Below are positions 1-7,908 of a DNA stretch of 32,778 nucleotides, in pieces. This DNA comes from Rhodospirillaceae bacterium. Its GTDB lineage: Bacteria; Pseudomonadota; Alphaproteobacteria; Bin65. Position numbers and translations under genes: made by a program. The number at the start of each line of letters is the position of its first letter. Position 1 is the first letter of the stretch. The stretch is taken from positions 1 through 32,778 of the forward strand of contig WTGH01000065.1 of the NCBI GenBank assembly GCA_011523655.1, written 5' to 3'. The notes under the pieces are model-generated. The model saw nothing but the letters and a program-made list of their open reading frames with translations. It was not told the origin of the DNA and searched no databases.

Positions 1-557
1 GTCTGGCTGACCTTCGTCATGAAGCGGTTGTCGTCGCCGCCGACCAGCAAAGGCAGAGCCTCGGCAACCGCATCGATCAGCGCGCCGGCGGTCCTGCGCT
101 CGGCCTTGGTGAAATCGTGCAGGACATACCCCGTGACCCGGTCACTGTCGCCCGGATGGCCGATGCCGAGCCGGACCCGGCGAAAGTCGGGACCGATGCG
201 CGCGGCGATATCGCGAATGCCGTTGTGGCCGCCGTGGCCGCCGCCGGTCTTGACCCGTATCTTGCCGGGCACGAGATCAAGTTCGTCGTAGAGCACGGCG
301 ACATCGGCCGGATCCAGCTTGTGAAAACGCACCGCCGCGCCGACCGAGCGGCCCGACAGGTTCATCCGCGTCATCGGCTTGAGCGCCAGGATGCGCACGC
401 CGGCGACCTCGCCGTCCGCAGCGGCGCCGGCGAAGCGGCCGCGCCAGGGACCGAAGCCGTAGCGCCGCACGATTTCGTCCAGCGCCATGAAGCCGAAATT
501 ATGGCGGTGGCCGGCGAATTTCGGCCCGGGATTGCCCAGTCCGACCAGGAGCAACAT
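1..557 (-). CDS. pth: Peptidyl-tRNA hydrolase (3' end beyond window)
   Basis: Pth cleaves the ester bond of peptidyl-tRNAs that drop off stalled ribosomes and so recycles tRNA in the cytoplasm. The protein begins MLLLVGLGNPGPKFAGHRHN, the family's opening motif with the catalytic His in RHNFGF. It continues with LKPMTRMNLSG (usually KPxTxMNxSG), YDELDLVPGK with the catalytic Asp, and GGGHGGHNGIRDI. At least 185 residues are visible and the stop codon lies left of position 1. The ATG at 557 is chosen because the family motif starts directly at it. The gene lies 53 bases downstream of rplY in the same direction, the usual rplY-pth pair, so co-transcription is likely. The Tyr of the TYMN motif is Arg here, which is a minor variation. 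Confidence 0.95.
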   Translation of the reverse strand, partial: MLLLVGLGNPGPKFAGHRHNFGFMALDEIVRRYGFGPWRGRFAGAAADGEVAGVRILALKPMTRMNLSGRSVGAAVRFHKLDPADVAVLYDELDLVPGKIRVKTGGGHGGHNGIRDIAARIGPDFRRVRLGIGHPGDSDRVTGYVLHDFTKAERRTAGALIDAVAEALPLLVGGDDNRFMTKVSQ

Positions 558-610
558 GGCTGCGCCCTACGGTGTGGCCCGCCGCGCCGGAACTTCGCAG
601 CGGTGCAGGA

Positions 611-1288
611 TCAGGATTCGGCCGGGCCGTCCTCGTCGTCCTGCTGCGACGCCTCGTCCTCGGCGACGGTCGGGACGTCCATTTCGTCGTCTTCCTCGTC
701 TTCTTCTTCGTCCTCGACGATCTGCATCGGCGCGGCGATGGAGGCGATCATGAAATCGCGGTCGGCGATGGTCGGCCGCACGCCTTCCGGCAGGGTGATG
801 TTTCCGATCCTGACCGAATCGCCGATTTCCATTCCGCTGAGATCGACGACGATCTCTTCGGGAATATTGCCGGCGGCGGTCGCCACTTCGACCGTGTGAC
901 GCACGACGCTCAACACGCCGCCGACCTCCAGGCCCGGCGCGGCCTCTTCGTTGACGAAGCGGACCGGTATCTCGACCGTCACCCGCGTCCGGTCGGTCAC
1001 GCGCAGAAAATCGACATGGATCGGATCGTCCGTGACCGGGTGGAACTGCACCTCCTTCGGCAGGACCCGGTGCTTTTTCCCGGCCACATCGACATGGAAC
1101 TGGGTTGCGAAAAACCCCGTCTTGCGCATCCGGGCGTGCAGAACCCGGGGGTCCATCGTCAGCATTACGGCATCCTGGCCGCCGCCGTAGATGACCCCCG
1201 GCACACGGCCCTCGCGGCGGATCGCCCGGGCGGCCCCCTTACCGGCCCGGTCGCGCGCCGCTGCTTCGAGCACAGCGTAGTCGCTCAT
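611..1288 (-). CDS. rplY: 50S ribosomal protein L25 / general stress protein Ctc
   Basis: This is a 225-residue L25 of the long Ctc/TL5 type. The N-terminal 5S-rRNA-binding domain (about residues 1-95, with the KGAARAIRREGRVPGVIYGG motif) is followed by a C-terminal beta domain, about residues 100-190. The last ~35 residues are an extreme Glu/Asp-rich tail. The start is the ATG at 1288, giving MSDYAVLEAAARDRAGKG. A GGAG sits a few bases upstream, and in-frame starts further up would add an Arg/Pro-rich stretch unlike the family. It lies between prs and pth on the same strand, a common alphaproteobacterial order. Confidence 0.95.
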   Translation of the reverse strand: MSDYAVLEAAARDRAGKGAARAIRREGRVPGVIYGGGQDAVMLTMDPRVLHARMRKTGFFATQFHVDVAGKKHRVLPKEVQFHPVTDDPIHVDFLRVTDRTRVTVEIPVRFVNEEAAPGLEVGGVLSVVRHTVEVATAAGNIPEEIVVDLSGMEIGDSVRIGNITLPEGVRPTIADRDFMIASIAAPMQIVEDEEEDEEDDEMDVPTVAEDEASQQDDEDGPAES

Positions 1289-1460
1289 CGTCGATCTCCG
1301 ATTTCTGTCCCGACTTTCAGAGGATACGCCCGGCGACCTCCCCTCGGGCCTCTTGGGGGTGTCGCGCGGACGCCGCGATATGGGTCCGGGCGGACGCCGC
1401 AATCAAGCGACAGGTGGCCGCGGCGAATCGCCGGCAATGCCCGTGGCGGCCGAAACCGGC

Positions 1461-2405
1461 TCAGTTGAACAGGCTGCTGACGCTGGTTTCCTCGCTGATC
1501 CGCCGGATGGCTTCGCCGATCAGCGGCGCGATGCTGAGGGGCCGGAGCTTGTCGGACACGCGGACGGCCTCGGTCGCCTGGATCGAGTCGGTGATCACCA
1601 TCTCGCCGATCGGCGATCCGGCGATCCGGCCGACCGCGCCGCCCGAAAGGACGCCGTGGGTGACGTAGGCCGCCACCGATTCGGCGCCGGCATTCATCAG
1701 GGCGTCGGACGCATTGCACAGGGTCCCGGCGGAATCGACGATGTCGTCGACCAGGATGCAGACCCGGCCCTTGACGTCGCCGATGATGTTCATCACCGCC
1801 GAGACGCCGGCCCGCTCGCGGCGCTTGTCGATGATGGCGAGGTCGGCGCCGATCCGGCGGGCGATGCCCCGGGCGCGCAGCACGCCGCCGACATCCGGCG
1901 ACACGATCACCGCCTCGCTGGCCCCGTTCTCCCTGCCGTATTCCCGGTCGATATCGGCGGTGAAGACCGGCGCGGCGAACAGGTTATCGACCGGAATGTC
2001 GAAGAAGCCCTGGATCTGCCCGGCGTGGAGATCGATGGTGAGCAGCCGGTTGGCGCCGGCCGTGGTGATCAGGTTTGAGACCAGCTTTGCCGATATCGGC
2101 GTTCGCGGGCCGGTCTTGCGGTCCTGCCGGGCATAGCCGTAATAGGGCACCGCGGCCGTGACCCGGCGCGCCGACGCGCGGCGCAGCGCGTCCAGCATCA
2201 CCAGCAATTCCATCAGGTTGTCGTTGGCCGGGAACGATGTCGACTGGATGACGAAGACATCCTCGCCGCGGATGTTTTCCTCGATCTCGACGAACACCTC
2301 CATGTCGGAGAACCGGCGGACGTTGGCCTGCGTCAGCGGCACGTTGAGATAGGCGGAGACCGCTTCGGCGAGCGGCCGGTTGCTGTTGCCGGCGATCAGT
2401 TTCAT
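1461..2405 (-). CDS. prs: Ribose-phosphate pyrophosphokinase (PRPP synthetase)
   Basis: The enzyme makes 5-phosphoribosyl-1-pyrophosphate from ribose-5-phosphate and ATP for nucleotide, His, Trp and NAD synthesis. The 314-residue length is standard for class I enzymes. Visible motifs are [20 protein letters not shown] at the start, [18 protein letters not shown] in the middle, and the PRPP-binding loop [14 protein letters not shown] near residue 215 (Ser where Thr is commoner). The start at 2405 is fixed by the N-terminal motif and by GGGGAA just upstream; the frame stays open further but reads as non-family sequence. It is separated from rplY by 172 bases that may hold their own promoter. 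Confidence 0.96.
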   Translation of the reverse strand: MKLIAGNSNRPLAEAVSAYLNVPLTQANVRRFSDMEVFVEIEENIRGEDVFVIQSTSFPANDNLMELLVMLDALRRASARRVTAAVPYYGYARQDRKTGPRTPISAKLVSNLITTAGANRLLTIDLHAGQIQGFFDIPVDNLFAAPVFTADIDREYGRENGASEAVIVSPDVGGVLRARGIARRIGADLAIIDKRRERAGVSAVMNIIGDVKGRVCILVDDIVDSAGTLCNASDALMNAGAESVAAYVTHGVLSGGAVGRIAGSPIGEMVITDSIQATEAVRVSDKLRPLSIAPLIGEAIRRISEETSVSSLFN

Positions 2406-2704
2406 GAAATTCCCCGCCACGCCCCGGAGAGGATCGTTCTTTCCGGGATATACCTTCCGGGTCGAACCCGCCCTTCGTTCGAGCCGGCCGGGAAGACAGC
2501 CTTCGGGCAACCCGCACGCGATGGGGCGGTTCTAACAAGCCGTCATAAAGCTGTAAACGTGGCCGGCGGCGCTGCGGACCGGCGCCGGCCGTGGGCGGGC
2601 CGCGCCGAATGCGGCCCATGCCGAAGCGGCGCTTGGCGTCCCGCGCCGATCCGCTTAGGTTACGGCTACGCGCCGCTATTGCCCGAAACGGAAATTTGGA
2701 ACCC
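2406..2704. other. Divergent intergenic region between prs and the 2-oxoacid oxidoreductase
   Basis: About 300 bases separate two divergently transcribed genes, so promoters for both are expected here. The stretch around 2530-2562 is the only locally AT-richer part. On the minus strand it reads TTTACA, 16 bases, then TTAGAA, which is at best a weak sigma-70-like match pointing toward prs. No convincing operator, riboswitch or small gene was seen. Confidence 0.35.
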
Positions 2705-5700
2705 ATGGCCGCCACGCCGCAGCGAAAAGTTACCCTCGAAGATAAATACGAGCTTGAGGAAGGCCGGGTTTTCCTGACCGGCATCCAGGCGCTGGTCCGG
2801 CTGCCCATGATGCAGCGCCAGCGCGACCTGGCGGCGGGCCTGGACACCGGCGGCTTCATCAGCGGCTATCGCGGCTCGCCGCTGGGCGTCCTGGACATGA
2901 ACCTGTGGCGCGCGCAGAAATATCTCGAACGCCACCACATCAAGTTCGAGCCGGGCGTCAACGAAGACCTGGCGATGACGGCGGTCTGGGGCAGCCAGCA
3001 GCTGCCCCTGTTCCCCGACGCCGCCAAGGACGGCGTCTTCGCCATGTGGTACGGCAAGGGCCCCGGCGTCGACCGCTGCGGCGACGTGCTGAAGCACGGC
3101 AACGCGGCGGGCTCGTCGGAACATGGCGGCGTCCTGATCTGCGCCGGCGACGACCACGGCGCCAGTTCCTCCACCCTGCCCCACCAGTCGGACCACATGT
3201 TCATCGCCGCCATGGTGCCGGTCCTGTATCCGGCCAACGTCCAGGAGATGCTGGACTACGGCCTGATCGGCTGGGCGATGTCGCGCTACACCGGCGCCTG
3301 GGTCGGTTTCAAGACGGTCGCCGAGGTGGTCGAGAGCGCCGCATCCGTCTCGGTTTCCCCGGACCGGGTCCGGATCGACACGCCGAACGCCTACACCCCG
3401 CCGCCCGGCGGCCTGAACATCCGCTGGCCCGACGGCATCCACGAACAGGAAGACCGGCTGCTCCGGCACAAGGCCTATGCTGCGCTCGCCTTCGCCCGGA
3501 CCAACCGGATCGACCGGGTGACGATCGACAGCCCGCGGCCGCGCCTCGGCATCGCGACGTGCGGCAAGTCCTATCTCGACGTGCGCCAGGCGTTACAGGA
3601 TCTGGGCGTCGACGAGGCGAAAGCCGCCGCGATCGGCATCCGGCTCTACAAGGTCGGCATGATCTGGCCGCTTGAGAAGGACGGCGTACGGGAATTCGCC
3701 CAGGGGCTCGAAGAGATCGTCGTCGTCGAGGAGAAGCGCGCGCTGGTCGAGAACCAGCTGAAGGAGCAGCTGTACAACTGGGACGCCGCGACCCGGCCGC
3801 GCGTCGTCGGCAAGTTCGACGAAAAGGGCGACTGGCTGCTCCCGGCGTCGAACGACCTGTCCCCCGCCACGATTTCCCGGGCGATCGGCGAACGCATCCT
3901 GAAATTCCACGACGACGAGGGCATCCGCAGCCGTCTCGAATTCCTCGACCGCAAGGAAAAGGCGCTGGCCGCCAAGCCGGTGAGTTTCGACCGGACGCCC
4001 TATTTCTGCTCCGGCTGTCCGCACAACAGCTCGACCCGGGTGCCGGAAGGCAGCCGGGCGGTCTCCGGCATCGGCTGCCATTTCATGTCGCAATGGATGG
4101 ACCGCAACACCGCGACCTTCACCCAGATGGGCGGCGAAGGGACACCGTGGATCGGCCAGGCGGCCTTCTCCAACGCCGGGCACATCTTCGCCAACCTGGG
4201 CGACGGCACCTACTATCACAGCGGCCTGCTGGCGATCCGGGCCTGCGTCGCGGCCGGCGTCAATATCACCTACAAGATTCTCTACAACGACGCCGTGGCG
4301 ATGACCGGCGGCCAGCCGGTGGAAGGCCAGCCTACGGTCGCCGACATCTCGCTCCAGGTCTATGCCGAGGGCGCGAAGAAGGTCGTTATCGTCTCCGACG
4401 AGCCGGACAAGTACCCGACCTCGATGCATTTCGCGCCGGGCGTCACCTTCCACCACCGCGACGATCTCGACCGGGTCCAGCGCGACCTGCGCGAGTGGAA
4501 GGGCGTGTCGGTGCTGATCTACGACCAGACCTGCGCGGCCGAGAAACGCCGGCGCCGCAAGCGCGGCGAATTCTACGATCCGCCGAAGCGGGTCTTCATC
4601 AACGAGCGGGTGTGCGAAGGCTGCGGCGACTGCTCGGTCCAGTCGAACTGCATGTCGGTCACGCCGGTCGAGACCGAGTTCGGCCGCAAGCGCAAGATCG
4701 ACCAGTCGAACTGCAACAAGGATTTCTCCTGCATCAAGGGCTTCTGCCCCAGCTTCGTGACCGTGCACGGCGCGGCGCCGCGGCGGGCGGCGGCAACCGT
4801 GCGCCCCGCCGACCTGCCGGACGAGGCGATCCCCGAGCCGGCCGTTCCGGACTGTAGCGAGCCCTACGGCATCCTGGTGACCGGCATCGGCGGCACCGGC
4901 GTCATCACCGTCGGCGCCCTGATCTCGATGGCTGCCCATATCGAGGGCAAGGGCGTCACCACGCTCGACCATACCGGCGTCGCCCAGAAGAACGGCGCGG
5001 TGATGAGCCATATCCGCATCGCCGAGCGGCCGGAGGACATTCACGCGGTCCGGATCGCGGCCGGCGAGGCGGACGCGGTGATCGGCTGCGACCTGGTGGT
5101 GACGTCGAGCAACGCTGCGCTTGCCAAGATGGGCCGGGACAAGACCCGCGCCATCGTCAACACCCAGGAGACGATGACCGCCGGCTTCATCCGGGACAAG
5201 GACCTGCAATTCCCGAGCGCGGCCCTGCTGGACATCGTCGGGCAGACGGTGGGCGAAGGCAGGTTCGAGGCGCTCGAAGCGACCGCCATCGCCACCCGCC
5301 TGATGGGCGATTCGATCGCGACCAACATGTTCATGCTTGGCTATGCCCTGCAGAAGGGCATGGTGCCGTTGCAGGAAGCCTCGATCCTCGAAGCGATCGA
5401 ACTGAACGGCGTCGCGGTAACGGCGAACAAGCGGGCGCTCGACTGGGGCCGCCGCGCCGCGGTCGATCCCGAGGCCGTGCGCAGGATCGCCTTCCCGGCC
5501 GCGCCGCTCGAATTCAGGCCGAAGCGGGCCGAGACGGTGGACGAGACCGTCGCGATCCGGCGCAAGGACCTGACGGCCTACCAGAACGCCGCCTGGGCCG
5601 ACCGGTACGAAAGCCTGGTGCGGGCGGCCGAAGCGGCGGAGCGGGACAAGGCGAAAGGCCGGTCGGGCTTCGCGCTCGCCGTGGCGCGGAACCTTTACAA

Positions 5701-6211
5701 GCTGATGGCCTACAAGGACGAATACGAGGTCGCCCGGCTCTATTCGGACGGCGATTTCCGCCGCCGGGTCGCCCAGGCCTTCGAGGACGGCAACCACCGC
5801 ATGACGGTCCATCTCGCGCCGCCGCTGCTGGCCCGGCGCGATCCCGAGACCGGCCATCTGGAGAAACGCGAATACGGCCCGTGGATCTTCACCGCTTTCG
5901 CACTGCTGGCGAAATTCAAGGGCCTGCGCGGCGGGCCGTTCGATCCGTTCGGCAGGACGGCAGAACGCAAGGCCGAGCGCAGGCTGATCGCCGATTACGA
6001 AACGACCGTCCGCGAACTGATTGACGGGCTCGACGCGGAAACCCACAATCTGGCGGTACAGATCGCCAATATCCCGGAGGACATCCGCGGCTACGGCCAC
6101 ATCAAGGAAGCGAGCATGGCCTGCGCCGCGGAGCGCGAGGCCGAACTGATGCGCCTGTTCCGCGATCCGGCCGAGCGACGCAGGGCCGCGATCCGGGAGG
6201 CCGCGGAGTAG
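2705..6211 (+). CDS. Indolepyruvate ferredoxin oxidoreductase, fused alpha/beta/gamma type
   Basis: A 1168-residue thiamine-diphosphate, iron-sulfur enzyme that oxidatively decarboxylates aryl 2-oxoacids such as indolepyruvate to acyl-CoA, passing electrons to ferredoxin. In order it has an N-terminal pyrimidine-binding domain (GFISGYRGSPLGVLD near residue 50), a second TPP-binding region (residues ~470-560, with FANLGDGTYYHSGLLA and the ILYNDAVAMTGGQP loop), a cysteine cluster (RVCEGCGDCSVQSNC near 636-650, then CNKDFSCIKGFCPS), a gamma domain starting TGIGGTGVITVGALI near 720, and a C-terminal extension of ~300 residues as in the fused proteobacterial enzymes. The start at 2705 precedes KVTLEDKYELEEGRVFLTG, the usual N-terminus. 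It stands alone, so its physiological role (aromatic amino-acid catabolism is the usual inference) is not shown by context. Confidence 0.93.
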   Translation: MAATPQRKVTLEDKYELEEGRVFLTGIQALVRLPMMQRQRDLAAGLDTGGFISGYRGSPLGVLDMNLWRAQKYLERHHIKFEPGVNEDLAMTAVWGSQQLPLFPDAAKDGVFAMWYGKGPGVDRCGDVLKHGNAAGSSEHGGVLICAGDDHGASSSTLPHQSDHMFIAAMVPVLYPANVQEMLDYGLIGWAMSRYTGAWVGFKTVAEVVESAASVSVSPDRVRIDTPNAYTPPPGGLNIRWPDGIHEQEDRLLRHKAYAALAFARTNRIDRVTIDSPRPRLGIATCGKSYLDVRQALQDLGVDEAKAAAIGIRLYKVGMIWPLEKDGVREFAQGLEEIVVVEEKRALVENQLKEQLYNWDAATRPRVVGKFDEKGDWLLPASNDLSPATISRAIGERILKFHDDEGIRSRLEFLDRKEKALAAKPVSFDRTPYFCSGCPHNSSTRVPEGSRAVSGIGCHFMSQWMDRNTATFTQMGGEGTPWIGQAAFSNAGHIFANLGDGTYYHSGLLAIRACVAAGVNITYKILYNDAVAMTGGQPVEGQPTVADISLQVYAEGAKKVVIVSDEPDKYPTSMHFAPGVTFHHRDDLDRVQRDLREWKGVSVLIYDQTCAAEKRRRRKRGEFYDPPKRVFINERVCEGCGDCSVQSNCMSVTPVETEFGRKRKIDQSNCNKDFSCIKGFCPSFVTVHGAAPRRAAATVRPADLPDEAIPEPAVPDCSEPYGILVTGIGGTGVITVGALISMAAHIEGKGVTTLDHTGVAQKNGAVMSHIRIAERPEDIHAVRIAAGEADAVIGCDLVVTSSNAALAKMGRDKTRAIVNTQETMTAGFIRDKDLQFPSAALLDIVGQTVGEGRFEALEATAIATRLMGDSIATNMFMLGYALQKGMVPLQEASILEAIELNGVAVTANKRALDWGRRAAVDPEAVRRIAFPAAPLEFRPKRAETVDETVAIRRKDLTAYQNAAWADRYESLVRAAEAAERDKAKGRSGFALAVARNLYKLMAYKDEYEVARLYSDGDFRRRVAQAFEDGNHRMTVHLAPPLLARRDPETGHLEKREYGPWIFTAFALLAKFKGLRGGPFDPFGRTAERKAERRLIADYETTVRELIDGLDAETHNLAVQIANIPEDIRGYGHIKEASMACAAEREAELMRLFRDPAERRRAAIREAAE

Positions 6212-6379
6212 ACGCGCCGCTTCGGTGCGCTTCGGAGATTTCAGGGGTGCCTGTCGCCGGCGTCCCGCCGGCGTCCCGCCGCCGTTGCGGGGGCCGGATA
6301 CCTTCGGTCGCATTGTTGGGGTTCCGGCCCGCCCATAGCTTCGCGCGCGCCCGTTTCACCCGCTTTCGGAGGATAACCG

Positions 6380-6865
6380 ATGCCCCTCGACCAGCGATCC
6401 GAAGATCGCGGCCCGGCCTATGCGCCCGTTACCAGCGCCGAACTCCACGGATATTATTTCGAGGATCTCGAGATCGGCATGACCGCGGTCTATTCGCGCA
6501 CGGTCACCGAAGCGGATATCGCCAATTTTTCCGCCGTTTCGGGCGATATCAACCCGCTGCATCTGTCGGAACAGTTCGGCGGCGAGGGGATGTTCGAAGG
6601 GCGTATCGCCCACGGTATGCTGTCTGCCGGTTTCATCTCAGCGGTCATCGCCAACAAGCTGCCGGGGCCCGGCGCGGTCTATCTGGGCCAGTCGCTCCGC
6701 TTCATGGCGCCGGTCCGCGCCGGCGATACCGTGAACACGCGGCTCACCGTCCGCGAACTCAATGACGAGAAGTGCCGGGCGATTCTCGACACGATCTGCA
6801 TGGTGAACGGCGAGCCGGTGATCGAAGGGGAAGCGATGGTCAAGGTGCCGTCGCGCGACGGCTGA
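6380..6865 (+). CDS. MaoC-family (R)-specific enoyl-CoA hydratase
   Basis: A 161-residue single hot-dog-fold MaoC dehydratase, which likely hydrates trans-2-enoyl-CoA to (R)-3-hydroxyacyl-CoA. The hydratase-2 motif is intact: FSAVSGDINPLH with catalytic Asp56 and His61, followed by the substrate-tunnel sequence RIAHGMLSAGFIS. GGAGG at 6368-6372 lies eight bases before the ATG and supports this start. The gene ends 11 bases before ribF, so the two are probably co-transcribed, an arrangement seen in related alphaproteobacteria. PhaJ-like function in polyhydroxyalkanoate supply is possible, but no pha genes are nearby. Confidence 0.88.
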   Translation: MPLDQRSEDRGPAYAPVTSAELHGYYFEDLEIGMTAVYSRTVTEADIANFSAVSGDINPLHLSEQFGGEGMFEGRIAHGMLSAGFISAVIANKLPGPGAVYLGQSLRFMAPVRAGDTVNTRLTVRELNDEKCRAILDTICMVNGEPVIEGEAMVKVPSRDG

Positions 6866-6876
6866 CCCGCCGCGCA

Positions 6877-7836
6877 ATGCGGCTGATCCGGACATGGCGG
6901 GAAATCCAGGACGAGGCGGCCGGCGCGGTCGTCGCGGTCGGCAATTTCGACGGGGTGCATGAGGGCCACCGCGCGGTGATCGGCGCCGCGGTCGAGGCGG
7001 CCCGGAGCGCGGATGCGCCGGCCGGCGTGCTGACCTTCGAGCCCCACCCGCGCACCTGGTTCCGTCCGGAGCAGGCGCCGTTCCGGCTGACGCCGCTGCG
7101 CTCCAAGGTGCGCCAGCTCGAAGCGCTCGGGATAGACCTGCTGTATGTGCTGCCGTTCGACGAAGCGATGGCCGGCCGGACCGCCGAAGCCTTCGTCGAG
7201 GAAATCCTGATTGCGGGGCTGCAAATCCGCCGCGTCGTCGTCGGCTACGATTTCGTCTTCGGCAAGGGCCGGGGCGGTTCGGTCTCGACCCTGCAAGGCT
7301 ACAGCGATGCCGGCCGTTTCGGCCTGACCGTCGTCCCGGCCGTCGACGACGAAACCGGCGGCAGCTATTCCTCGACCCGAATTCGCCAGGCGCTGCGCGA
7401 CGGCGACCCGGCGACCGCCGCGGCCCTGCTCGGCCGGCCCTGGGAGATCGAGGGCCATGTCCTGCCCGGCGACCGGCGCGGCCGGACCATCGGCTTCCCG
7501 ACCGCGAACCTGGATATCAGCGATTACCTGCGCCCCCGGTACGGGGTCTACGCCGTTCTGATCGCGCTCGACGAGCCGGACGGCGGTGCGCCGGTCTGGC
7601 TGCCCGCCGTCGCCAATCTGGGCAAACGCCCCACGATCGGCGACGACAGGCTCCTGCTCGAAGTCAACATCTTCGACTTCGACCGGGATATCTACGGCCG
7701 GCTCGCCAGGGTGCGTTTCGTGGATTATGTCAGGCCGGAACGGAAATTCGATGGACTGGACGCCTTGAAAGCGCAGATCGCGAAGGATGCGGCGGCGGCG
7801 CGCCGAATTATCGCCGCCCTCCCGGCGGGGCGTTAA
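6877..7836 (+). CDS. ribF: Bifunctional riboflavin kinase / FAD synthetase
   Basis: RibF phosphorylates riboflavin to FMN and adenylylates FMN to FAD. The 319-residue protein shows both modules. The N-terminal nucleotidyltransferase has VGNFDGVHEGHR (residues 21-32) and the STRIRQAL motif near residue 168. The C-terminal kinase has GRTIGFPTANLDI near 205 and VANLGKRPTIG near 247. The start MRLIRTWREI is preceded by the expected short lead into the nucleotide-binding strand. It follows the MaoC gene by 11 bases. Confidence 0.95.
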   Translation: MRLIRTWREIQDEAAGAVVAVGNFDGVHEGHRAVIGAAVEAARSADAPAGVLTFEPHPRTWFRPEQAPFRLTPLRSKVRQLEALGIDLLYVLPFDEAMAGRTAEAFVEEILIAGLQIRRVVVGYDFVFGKGRGGSVSTLQGYSDAGRFGLTVVPAVDDETGGSYSSTRIRQALRDGDPATAAALLGRPWEIEGHVLPGDRRGRTIGFPTANLDISDYLRPRYGVYAVLIALDEPDGGAPVWLPAVANLGKRPTIGDDRLLLEVNIFDFDRDIYGRLARVRFVDYVRPERKFDGLDALKAQIAKDAAAARRIIAALPAGR

Positions 7837-7869
7837 CACGCCGGGCACTTTCGCCGTTCCAGTTTCACA

Positions 7870-7888
7870 CCGGGCGTAACAGGCCCGG
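7870..7888 (+). terminator. Hairpin between ribF and ileS (possible weak terminator)
   Basis: CCGGGC and GCCCGG form a perfect 6-bp stem around a 7-base loop, followed by CCCTTTCCC rather than a clean T-run. It could be a weak terminator or leader structure ahead of ileS, or chance in GC-rich DNA. Confidence 0.3.
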
Positions 7889-7908
7889 CCCTTTCCCGGA
7901 CCCTTTCG

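Noticed and set aside
3593..6313. A 906-codon open frame on the minus strand
   Set aside because: Antisense shadow of the indolepyruvate oxidoreductase, with low-complexity His/Asp/Arg composition and no motif.
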